Source: Macrolepiota albuminosa (taxonomy: Eukaryota > Basidiomycota > Agaricomycetes > Agaricales > Agaricaceae). From it: a DNA stretch of 64,000 bases. A model generated the notes under the pieces. It did no database searches. It was not told the origin of the DNA and saw only the letters and a program-made list of their open reading frames with translations. This document shows, piece after piece, positions 54,851 through 64,000 of the stretch (position 1 is its first letter; every line of letters starts with the position of its first letter). Position numbers and translations under genes: made by a program. The stretch covers positions 1 to 64,000 of the forward strand of contig JAMWFC010000129.1 in NCBI GenBank assembly GCA_027475525.1, written 5' to 3'.

Positions 54851-55689
54851 AATGATCACTTATAGGAGCATATGCAAACATGAGTGGATTGAGAGGAATC
54901 CAATGGGCATGGAGCATGAATTTACTGAGTATTTGGAGTTCCTTGATCCTGAAAGCTATCAGGTTTGCCAGGTCAAATTGTTTTGCTCTCTATATTGCTT
55001 ATTCCTTCAATAGAAGTATTGCATGCTTACCAACTCAAAGCCCTGGTATGGCTCCTTTGACTAGTTTAGAGCCAATGCTAATCTGCTTGTTGATAGATCC
55101 ATCTTTCTTTGTTCCACTCACTACTTCAGTGCATCCACATGTTCAGTAAAGGAGCTTGGTTTTCATGGACACTTTAGATGTGAAGTGTAATATTAGTCTA
55201 TTAAAACAAGTATTATCAAGTGTAATCAAGACTGGTAGTAAAGCTACACAATAGACAATTGACCAAGATTTTGCTTTTTCCTGCTCAATTTGAATAGCTC
55301 AGAGTCCAGAAAATCAAGTGAAAACAAGCGTATCTTGGTAGAGTCGATTTGGTTTTGATTTGCCTTATTTTGGCCAGACCAACTTTTCACTGGGCCTCAA
55401 CTCTTAATTTTATAAAGTCACATCTTAACAAAAGCTATCACATCAATCCAATAATCTTTTATTTTGTTTCTACTTCAACAAAAGGTTCTGCATTTGAACT
55501 CCTTCCTATCCTTGATTTTTTATTTTTTTCTGTATCATATACTCTTACTCATTAGCTTGCATTAAGTAATAGATATCTATCAATAGTAACTGCTGTGACT
55601 ATATTCAACCCTTACTTTTGTTACACCTTATGATTTCACACCAGTTATTTCTCATTACCAAGGCTCTCCAGCCTGCTATCAAAAAAAAT
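54851..55689. other. Unassigned AT-rich repeat DNA
   Basis: CpG-poor. Short frames on both strands (for example LQILSKFMLHAHWIPLNPL on the minus strand near 54900) that I do not recognise. Confidence 0.35.
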
Positions 55690-56076
55690 GCTTTTCAAGG
55701 GGATGCATGGTGTAATGGCAATGCCACACAAGTTCAACCCCTTGAGTGGCCCCTCTGCTGACATAATACAGCAGGAGGCTCTGGGTTCAAACTGTGTCTC
55801 CCACCACCTTGGTACATTCTCAATACATCCATGGGGTGCCTGGAGGTCAGCCATGCAGAGGAGATTTAGTGAGTATTGTAGGCCAAAAAGTTTATTGAGT
55901 CCCACACTGTCTCTCTGACAAAAATCTGGGATTTGTGCATAAAGGCATTTCTACCCTGGTAACATGAGGCCAATCCCTTCATGGAGTGCAGAGAATTCTG
56001 CCATATCCTGGCCAATAGAGGCTGACTACTGAAGCGCTGTCTACAGTGTCCACAGTGATACTACAAAAAAAAACGT
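55690..56076 (+). repeat. Candidate tRNA-derived SINE
   Basis: Has an A-box-like TGGTGTAATGGC (about 55707) and a B-box-like GGGTTCAAACTG (about 55783), followed by an unrelated body and an A-run before 56076. Box spacing is about 76 bp, longer than in an ordinary tRNA, so it is not a functional tRNA gene. No target duplication recognised. Confidence 0.4.
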
Positions 56077-56161
56077 TCTTCAATAACATGAGTGGTTTAT
56101 TCATGTTAAATACACATCAAACAGCCTAAATACTTCACGTCACGCGCCTGAAACCACGCGT

Positions 56162-59083
56162 CTACAGTTGTTTCAAGAAAACTGCAGTGTAAGGCGGTAC
56201 AACAATGTAATTGTTCGCAGAGAGTGTAATGTTTGTCTGAAAATGACATATTCTTAATAGGAAGATCAAAGACGAAGAGTTGGTGGGTTTACCTGCCACT
56301 TGGCAACGCCGGAAGTTCCTCCAAAGTGCCGCATGAAATACTTTCCGAAAGGGACATTCGCAAGGTCCCATGCCACTGGGTTAGCTGGGTCCTTGTTGAC
56401 AAACACCAGAGAAAGTGACCCATCTTCAGTACCAGCATATAACCCCAGTAAATCGGGTTGCGGGTTTGAAAAGTTAACCTGGGCACTTGAGCTTCCAAAA
56501 TATGTGCCATATCTGTGGAACGATCAGAGCTTCTGTGGCAAGAGTGTTTCATTGCGACTCACCCTCTGAAGAGCCAATACGCTAGTCCAACAGGCCCCAA
56601 TTCGTCCGGCGTCGCCCAATAAGTTGCACTATCCACACCGTACTGGCCGAAAATTCCGAGTGAGTCGACCGTAACAAGACCGCCAGTAACGTCAGTATCT
56701 TTTGTAGATGACCACTCGCTGATTGACAGTTTTGTGCCCGGATAGTTGATGTCAATTAGTGTCTTGAAACGAGGAACTAGTTCTACTACAGTTGGATCCC
56801 ATTGATGATTTTGAGGGTCAACACCGACCCATGACTCATCGACATATGAAGTGTCCTGTTTCGGTGGAAAATCAGAGCAGCCGTAAAACAGAACACTTGA
56901 TCATACCCATAAACTTCTAGTCATCCTCAGGCGCAGGGCTTTGGCGGCAGTATCATCGGCACTTGTATCAGCCTGGAAGTAATAATGGATATCAAGATAG
57001 TCAAGTAATCGTGTACCATTAGCCTTCTCATAAGCCTTCATTTGCTGCAAGAACCAGGGAAGGAAGTCGATATCCGAGTGAGCAGCGTTGTCGGAATAAC
57101 CAACAGTACTAGTCCAATCTAAGATAGATGGATTATCAATAAGTCAAGTATAGCTAAAACTTAATATATATGCTGACAGAACCACCAAGAACAGGTCGAG
57201 GGTGCGCCTACAAGAACGCCAGGAATAGCTTCTTTTGCGGCAGTTGCAAAATCGATAACGCGGGATAGCTCCTCGTCGTAGTCCACTGAACTGGGGCTGG
57301 ATGAACAACGAAGGTATTTCTCGTTAAAACAAGTAAAACTTACGTAGGATGCATGTCTTGGTGCGTGCTGGAGGCAATCTCAATCTCGTTGTCAATTGTC
57401 ACAATTTTCGGTTTATTTTTCATTCCAGAGAGCCACTGCTTTGCAGCCGATGTATTCCAGGGTACGTAGACATTGTTCTGGTCCGGAGGTGTCACGTATG
57501 AACCGTTCGGGAGAAGCCCATTACCAGCATCACTATTGTATGGGTCAAAGCCGGCTTGGTCTGAACAAGCAGTAAGCTCAAGTAGATGTAAGAAAAAGTG
57601 ACAAGCACCTGGATATACGCTTCTGGGATATGAGTAGGAGGAAGCATCCTTAGATACCCAGTCAAGCCTTTAATGAGATATTCGTCATATCATTTTTGCG
57701 AGGGATAATGATCCAAACATACGCTGGAACAGTCAACATCGTAGCCGAGCCCGCATTCTGAACCCAGCCAACCCAGTCATCAGCACTGTCACTAGCACGG
57801 TTCTCGAAGTACCAGTCATTTCCAGCATTGGTGAATCCACCGAAAGGATTGTACGCAGTAACAGCGTTGCCACCCCAGCGAGACATTGTGACACCGAGAT
57901 GCTCGATATAACTCGCACTAGTCGGGAAGTTTACACCGTAGATGTGGGGGTTGATTGATTGTTTAACAGATTGCACGATACTAAGCATTGACAATCAGAC
58001 TCCGCGCAAATAAGATGAGTCCTCTGGTCACCTGGCGTATTGGACGGACGGAAGAGTCCAACTAAACGTAGAATTTCCGGCCGTGATAAGAAGAGTTCCT
58101 TGGGATAGTGACGACGAAAGGGTCAAATAAGTAATTGTTTTCGCAGGCGTATCGACGGGATTATAGGTATTGCTACTCTTGACAGTCAATGCCTGTAAAG
58201 TCTTCCCTCAGTCCTTTGTTCAAGTCTGAAAAATCGGTGAAGACGACCTTTTGATTCAGAGTGATGCTGACATCGGAAAAATTGACTGCTCCTTGTGTTG
58301 TTATGGCGATGATGTCGTTGGTCAGAGGTTCAGCGCTGAGAAATTCAGGAGCGATGACAATGGACTGAAAGGAGTTAGTTGAATGATATTAAGGATAATG
58401 ATACATGATATAGGTACCTCGACAAGTACAATATTATCAAGATGGTACTGACGAAGAGGTAAGCAACCGGGAGGAAGAATACGAAACCGGGCACAGACCA
58501 TTGCTCCATTTCCGCCAGCCTGGAAAGTGATACGGTCCCAGCTATCAGTACCCTGGATTACCAAATATTCTTATCAGACCATCATAACACGATTTAATAT
58601 AGGACTTACAAGGGGGCTTCCAGTGCCGGGCAAAGCGCTGAAGTCCATCAAGAGCGAAGTAAAACCATCGGCCGCGATCGTCTGTTTGAATGCAGAAAGA
58701 GGAATGGTCGGAGACTCAGCGTTGTCAGTGGTTGATTGTATGTAAATGGAAAGGTCTGGGTTCGCGCCCTTTGAATAGAGGTGAGTGCTGAGCATTGAGA
58801 AATGGGCGCATATCCGTACAGCTATGTCAAACCTGAGGCCTGCATAATTTGGGAAAGTGCCCTCCAGCTTCACAGAGAGAGCTGCATATGCGTCGGAAGT
58901 GACAGAGATGCTGCTGGTCCCTTCGAAAAGGTCCGTCGCAGCAAAGTCGAGCGTGGAACTCCAACTCCAGTCTTCCCAACCTGAAGCAAGAGCACCATCT
59001 GAATAGATGCTCAAATCGTCCGCTTTCACGAAAGAGGGTATGAACAAAGCCAAGCTAATGAGTGCCCTTTGTATTTCGAACAT
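56162..59083 (-). CDS. Secreted glycoside hydrolase family 44 (endoglucanase/xyloglucanase)
   Basis: Starts MFEIQRALISLALFIPSFVKA, a clear signal peptide, followed by DDLSIYSDGALASGWEDWSW and an N-terminal beta-sandwich (DRITFQAGGNGAMVC, YHLDNIVLVE). The GH44 barrel begins NPHIYGVNFPTSASYIEHLG, then SRWGGNAVTAYNPFGG and NDWYFENRASDSADDWVGWV; VTIDNEIEIASSTHQDMHPT holds the putative acid/base Glu (N-E); DYLDIHYYFQADTSADDTAA; LSISEWSSTKDTDVTGG holds the putative nucleophile Glu; GQYGVDSATYWATPDELGP; C-terminal SLSLVFVNKDPANP and NITLSANNYIVVPPYTAVFL, stop at 56162. Ten or more short introns. Acts on plant cell-wall beta-glucans/xyloglucan outside the cell (family knowledge). Expected if the fungus decays lignocellulose. 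Confidence 0.92.
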
Positions 59084-59740
59084 TTCAAAAGTTCAAGGGG
59101 TCTTTCTTCGTTCCATAAATCTACCAAGGTTTTTAGATCTACCTGGGCGGATATTGCTCGGTTGTGTGGTCCCATGACGGTTGATTCGCGGGAGAACTGG
59201 GTCAGAGTTGTCGGAATATCAGGTACCAAAAGTATGTAGGGGGAATATATACATCATTCAAGCGGGGTAACGGCACGCACGTCTCAAGCTGGTATTGATC
59301 CAAGAGCCAGTGTTATATCGAGGTTTTTCCATTTGTCAGTGTAAAAATGCGGATCCGAAGGTAAGAAATGATGGCCAGAGGCTGGCTGCCTAGACAGCGG
59401 AAACACAAGCGGTAGTTACGGGAGATCAAGTGATGATATAGGATGCTAACAAATTGTTTGTAGAAGCAGTTGAGACAGTACTATGCCTCCCCTGAAGTTC
59501 GGAGTACCCTGTGAGTCGGGGGAAAAAAGAGTTTGCGTTAACCAGTCATGTTGAGCATCCCAAACTTGATATACAGATAAATCAACATGACAGTTTACCT
59601 GTTTCCAACTTAGTTCGAGTTGAGGAATGGCCTTGTCGTTGTGTCCCGTTGTGGACGATGATCAAGGTTGGTGTATGATGATCAAGGCGGATTCACTTGC
59701 CAAGGAAGAGAAACGGATGATATCTCTCCAACAGCCTTTG
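59084..59740. promoter_or_regulatory. Divergent intergenic region GH44 / DUF5648 protein
   Basis: About 650 bp between opposing starts, with normal CpG content. No gene seen; presumed promoters for both secreted proteins. An in-frame ATG for the right gene also exists at 59717. Confidence 0.5.
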
Positions 59741-60350
59741 ATGACAACCACGATGTTTTCCGGCTTCTTTATATTTCATTTGGCGCTGTTGGTAGCATAT
59801 GCGTACGCCAACAGCCTTGAAGTCGGTTTTACAGTGTCTTGGCAGGACTCTACTCACTGTATCTCACTAGTCCAGCCCCGACGTTGAAAAAGCACAAATA
59901 TGGTCCGCAATGCAAACTGACCTCGTGGATCACGTATACTCCACCAATGCTTCAGAAATCGTTTATCTGTGCCACTTTTACGGGTTTTCAATTGAAGGGC
60001 CCAAGGGAACCACGACCGGTTACGCCTACACCTCTCCTTTACCTAGTGGCGATACCGTCCCTCTTTATCGGCTATACTCTATTGCGCTTACAGATCACTT
60101 CCTCACAACGTCCGAAGAAGAAAAAAATTCTGCTATAAAACGGAGGGGATACCATCTAGAGGGAATTCTCGGTTACGTTTATGAGAGAGGCGGAGCGGGA
60201 AGGGTGCCACTTTACAGGCTCCACAACAAACCGATACATGATCACTACTACACGACGTCTGATCTGGAGAGAGAAGACGCTTCAAGGAACGGTTGGTCTG
60301 AGGAAGGCATTGCCGGATACTTGTTGCAGCTCGAGAATGGTGGTATGTAG
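59741..60350 (+). CDS. Small secreted protein with DUF5648-like repeats
   Basis: Two exons. Exon 1 encodes MTTTMFSGFFIFHLALLVAY, a signal peptide ending AYANS; the donor GTCGGT (after NSLE) and acceptor CTAG (59870) join it in frame to SSPDVEKAQIWSAMQTDLVD. Exon 2 has repeated units: VPLYRLYSIALTDHFLTTSE with GYHLEGILGYVYE, then VPLYRLHNKPIHDHYYTTSD with GWSEEGIAGYLLQ. The P-L-Y-R-L-x(n)-D-H-h-h-T-T-S ... G-x-x-x-E-G-I-x-G-Y pattern is that of DUF5648 proteins, abundant among secreted fungal proteins. Function unknown. Starts at 59717 or 59753 are possible. Confidence 0.8.
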
Positions 60351-60990
60351 ACCTGACCAATATAGTTTGACATTGTCCTCACTTTCGAGTTAAGCTTCAG
60401 GGCTTGTCGTGCCAAGTGAGCTGTTAAAGCTGTGATAGACCGTTAATATTTACTCTTTACTCTTTTCGCATCTTTGACGACCAAATTCGCAGAATTTAGC
60501 AAAGGTATTACCTAAAACTCCTGTAAACAAGAATGAACCAGGCCACCTCCTGCTCTTCAAAAATTACAACCTCAGATTGAATAGTCACCATCATCACATA
60601 AATCCACACGTTTTGCTACTGAAAAGGAAGTAAAACTCATAACAGTGGATGAGGGAACCGAATTGGATCCATTGCTGATTGGAGAGGGAGTTTGTATTTT
60701 AGCCACCCAGTTTAAAATTGAATACTCAGAAACAAGCAGTTGAAAATGTCATGGTTGATTTGAAATAATTAGAAATAGGCAGTTGGAAGTGTCACGGGTG
60801 ATCAATTTACAGTTGATACCTAGTAAAGTGTCTTTGCCTCAAAACAAGATGCTATAACCAGACATAGCTATGGAGTATTTGCAGGCTTGCAATATAAGTT
60901 TAAACAGCTCAGTATGATTCTCATCATTTGAACACAAGTTGTGTAAATAGATGTTCTATTCTCAAAAATCACCTTTATTTACTGGGCTTC
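60351..60990. other. Spacer grading into CpG-poor repeat DNA
   Basis: No gene recognised. Contains two diverged copies of a short phrase (AGTTGAAAATGTCATGGTTGAT near 60731 and AGTTGGAAGTGTCACGGGTGAT near 60782). Confidence 0.35.
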
Positions 60991-62460
60991 TGTTTATTTC
61001 AATATCATAGCTCATGTTTGTTACACATTTGGTGATAATATTGTATTTGCTTTACATTTAATGTGAGAATTATTTCCTGCTCTGGTAGAATGAAGTGCCT
61101 TATATTTTCAGGGAGAGTATTCAAGAAACTGGAATTCTTGAATATGTCCTGCTCACTAGTAATCTCAGTGAGTGGATAGCTCAATTCTTGATGCTGAGTT
61201 GTGAGTCTACATGCATGCTGCCAATGTGATGTGGCTGTGTATTTATGTAGTGACTTAGTCTTGGTATTGCCTGCTGGTCAGGTTCTCTGGTGAGTACTCT
61301 GGAGGATGAAGGGGCTTTGACAACACCTTTTGGTGCAACTCCTGTTTGGGAGGCACAGGCCAGCATTAACTGCCTGTTTGTTTGGTTTGTTTGAATTTGT
61401 AGGTACTACATAGTGGTTACTAGTCAAGAGGCCCTCTGATTTTTGCCTTGTTTTTGCAATTGTTTATTTAGGCAATTTTCGAGTTTTTTAAGGTTTTGTT
61501 GTTCTGTACAGTTAGTTTTCATGCTTCTGAGGCCCAGAAGCATCAGTTCTAGCATAGAAAATTTCTAGACTTGTTCTCTTTGGATCTCCCTCTGCCAGAT
61601 GAGTAGTTATTTATGATATTTTTAGTATATACTCTAATATACTTTGAATCTCCCTCTGTTAGCTGTGTGACTAAGCCATAGCCTCTAGAGATCACCTTTA
61701 CAGGAACTGTCTGATAAGCTTCCTTAACATCTCATATCATGGCTTGTGAACCTGTGGGTAATCTCAAAATGAGAAGATAAATACTGTTAATTTTCTACTC
61801 AACTTCTGCATAATAGTGCCTTTTTGCAAATTTAGTTGTGACAATCACATTGATCTGAGTTTCCAATTGATGAATTGACTCTTTATTACTAGAAGTAAAG
61901 GTCTGAGATATCTGAGGTATACCAGTACCAAATCTGAATTCTAAACAGTGTGCCAAATCTGGAAATATAAACATCAAATCTGCTCTATCAGTTTTGCACT
62001 GCCAGGCTTTCAGTTTATAGGATGATGCAAATCTAAATTGATTGCATGAGATAGCATCTTTGAGCTCTGTGATCCTTTTTTTATATCCAAAGCATTCATG
62101 TTTGTAGTCATGAGAAAGAACTGTACACCCACAGGGCTTTTGCCAATTGGTACATAACTCTTTTCCATCTGAGTTAATAAGTTTCTCACTTTTAGGGGGG
62201 CCTTTTGACCATAAACCACCACTTTCATTACTAACCCTGATGCTGCTACTGAGCCTACTGACCAGTATGTCCCCCCTCTTCTCTGTCTGATAAGAGAAGC
62301 TGCTTGGGTAGCAGAGGTTGGTGCCCCCCCCCCCCCCCAAAGAAAATTCCTCCAATATGCCACAGAGCAGAAGAAGAAGAGCCTCAGAGCTGGGACATTG
62401 TTGAAGGACTACTGATAAACCCTTGCTCTTTCTTTTCTCACTTTTAACCAAAAGAGGATA
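60991..62460 (-). pseudogene. Relic of a DIRS-like retroelement (RT region)
   Basis: Minus-strand frame 62451-61795 reads LINSDGKELCTNWQKPCGCT then HDYKHECFGYKKRI (decayed zinc-knuckle-like), HCLEFRFGTGIPQISQTFTS and ESIHQLETQINVIVTTKFAK; after the stop, LILRLPTGSQAMI, a stop, DVKEAYQTVPVKV (RT catalytic Asp region; relatives have R-D-V-x-E-A-Y-R-T-I-P). This chain is the one seen in Agaricomycete DIRS-type/tyrosine-recombinase retroelements, from memory. Further frames (to about 60991) are too broken to assign. A run of 15 C lies at 62324-62338. Confidence 0.55.
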
Positions 62461-64000
62461 TTCAAACCAAACAAAAAGACATTAAAATGCCTACACATGG
62501 AAAATCAGAACACAAAATCAGAGAGAATTTGTGGCATACAGAATAAATCCCCACAACTGGACATAAAAAATGGTATGGATGTGCTGCAGAGCCTGCTCCC
62601 CCTCCACCCATGACAAAGGCTAGCTGTCAGGTTCCGCTGACTACGGGGGCTTTCATGGGCAAGCAAGTCCTTGCTAGGTGGACTTGACATCTGTGGGCAG
62701 CTCCAAGCTTATGGTGAGGGGCTGAGCAGGCTCTGAGGGGTTTCAGGAGGGTACAGAGGTTTTTTGGGACTCATGCAGTGCACCAGACTTTTGAAAGAAC
62801 AAGGGAGGGGGATGCAGATAGGGTCCGGGGTTCGACGAAGGGGAATGGAGTTGGGTGGGATATGGAGTGACACTGAGGAGAAGCTGAGAGACTGAGACAA
62901 AGACCGGGAGACTGAGACTTAAACTAGGAGACTTTGGAAGTGGAGAAAAATAAATTGATTGAGTAGACAAAGACAAAAGGCAGAAGTTTAGGCAATATCA
63001 AGACTACTGTAAGGAGACACTAACTACATTTTAAATACTTGTTGGAGTAGGGCCCAGGTAGTTGGTGTTCCCAGTACCCAGAGGAGTGGTCAATATCTTG
63101 GAAAGGGCCAGGTGCCATCCAAGAAGGGGTCAGATGATGTTGTCTGAGGGGTTTTTGGGGTGTTGACAGGATGTATGGGTGTGAGTTGGGTGGAGGCGTT
63201 GGATCCGAGGCATGAGACTGGTATCGGCTGAGCCCTGGAGGTCAGGGTCAGTGTTGGGATTAGCAGCGGAGGTTAGGGCTGAGGGTTTGTGTGTTGGCCA
63301 ACATTCAGGGTTTAATGGGTGCCAGTACTGGAGTGATGAGTGATGCTAATAGCTGATGGCAGCCATCAGGGCCGATTGGGGTTGGGCTCAGAGGTGCTGA
63401 TCTATGGGGTTGGGTTTGGAGGTGCTGGTACATTGTCCCAGAGGGTCCTGGAGGTGCTGAGGTCTAGAGTGGGTTTGCAGGGTGGTTTTCTGGGGTTCCA
63501 GTGACCAGGGGTGGGAGTAGGTTGTGACACTAGCAAGCAGAGGAAAAGAGTGCAATCAGCCAGCCCACAAAAACAAAAAGGAGTCTGCAGCCATGATAGA
63601 AAGAGGAGACAAATTAATAATGCACAGTCAGACTCAGACATGGAATAGTCAGATGGCAAGGCATGAAGCTCATCCCCTATAAAAGCCTCCCTACCAGACC
63701 TATCAAATATAAACATCTTGAGTAATGACTCATCAGATATAGACCTGGACAGCAACAAGACTGTGGTCAACCCATTTCCTCCATTATCCCCCTCTCCAAT
63801 GAGGAACGCAAGCAAAAAGACCACACTTAAATCCAATATAACTCTAGATATGAGGAGGACAACAGATTCCATCTGGATTGTACAATGAACAAAAAAACAA
63901 CAAACAGGCACTATTACAAGATAGAAGATGGAGGCAGCAGAACCACTTAAAGTTCTAAGTCAGGCCCCACAGCTTCCTGACACTCTGCTGCACATCCAGG
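62461..64000. other. Unassigned repeat-like DNA to the window edge
   Basis: Strong strand asymmetry: 62700-63550 is G-rich on the + strand with frequent GGGG, 63550-64000 purine-rich. A 169-codon minus-strand frame (63911-63402) has no recognisable motif and looks accidental. Confidence 0.35.

Noticed and set aside
55690..55800. Functional tRNA gene
   Set aside because: Box spacing is too long, no acceptor stem pairing or anticodon arm could be found.
62324..62338. Run of 15 C as a structural element
   Set aside because: A homopolymer in decayed repeat DNA; length may also be a sequencing error.
63402..63911. 169-codon minus-strand frame as a gene
   Set aside because: No recognisable domain, biased composition, no clear introns or neighbours; likely chance in purine-rich repeat DNA.

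Overview
The window is nuclear DNA from a filamentous basidiomycete, almost certainly an Agaricomycete (mushroom-forming fungus). Genes are compact and broken by many 45-60 nt GT..AG introns. The conserved proteins (Sec4/Rab8, Arp5, Nic96, SMN, DPM1, an Nαa38-type Sm-like protein), a GH44 endoglucanase and a TRANK1-like UvrD helicase all read as Agaricomycete versions. Species cannot be fixed from the sequence.

Layout. 1-20472 is a gene-dense host block: TRANK1-like helicase (-), Sec4/Rab8 GTPase (+), Arp5 (-), Nic96/Nup93 (+), SMN (-), F-box protein (-), DPM1 (-), Sm-like NatC subunit (+). 20473-56100 is a nested transposon graveyard. The oldest recognisable unit is a CpG-depleted Ty3/gypsy copy (relic E1, + strand) now split over 25944-49320. 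A chromodomain Ty3/gypsy (Gypsy A, 26720-32561, target duplication GCATT), an 11.6-kb Ty3/gypsy of E1's own family (Gypsy B, 32971-44556, minus strand) and a solo LTR (47186-48110) sit inside it. A second old copy (E3, minus-oriented, about 49330-54850) holds another solo LTR and a CACTA-type MITE. Upstream lie a Tc1/mariner element with perfect 222-bp inverted ends (23740-25345), a non-LTR RNase H relic and a DIRS-gag-like relic. 56162-60350 is a short host island with a secreted GH44 glycosidase (-) and a secreted DUF5648-like protein (+). 60351-64000 is again CpG-poor, with a DIRS-like relic.

Most notable biology: Gypsy B carries, between integrase and 3' LTR and on the opposite strand, an intact six-exon gene (34167-36607) for a protein with a Zn2Cys6-like cysteine cluster. 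A diverged relic of this gene with an intron at the same place is present in E3, so the antisense gene looks like a long-standing part of this retrotransposon family.

Most notable technical point: twelve head-to-tail duplications, each with a period of exactly 77 bp (eleven perfect, one with a single mismatch), are scattered through the helicase gene, the Sec4 upstream region and Gypsy B. The constant length, the exact frame restoration in integrase and the restored equality of LTR lengths when one copy is ignored argue for unmerged k-mer overlaps (k = 77) in the assembly rather than biology.
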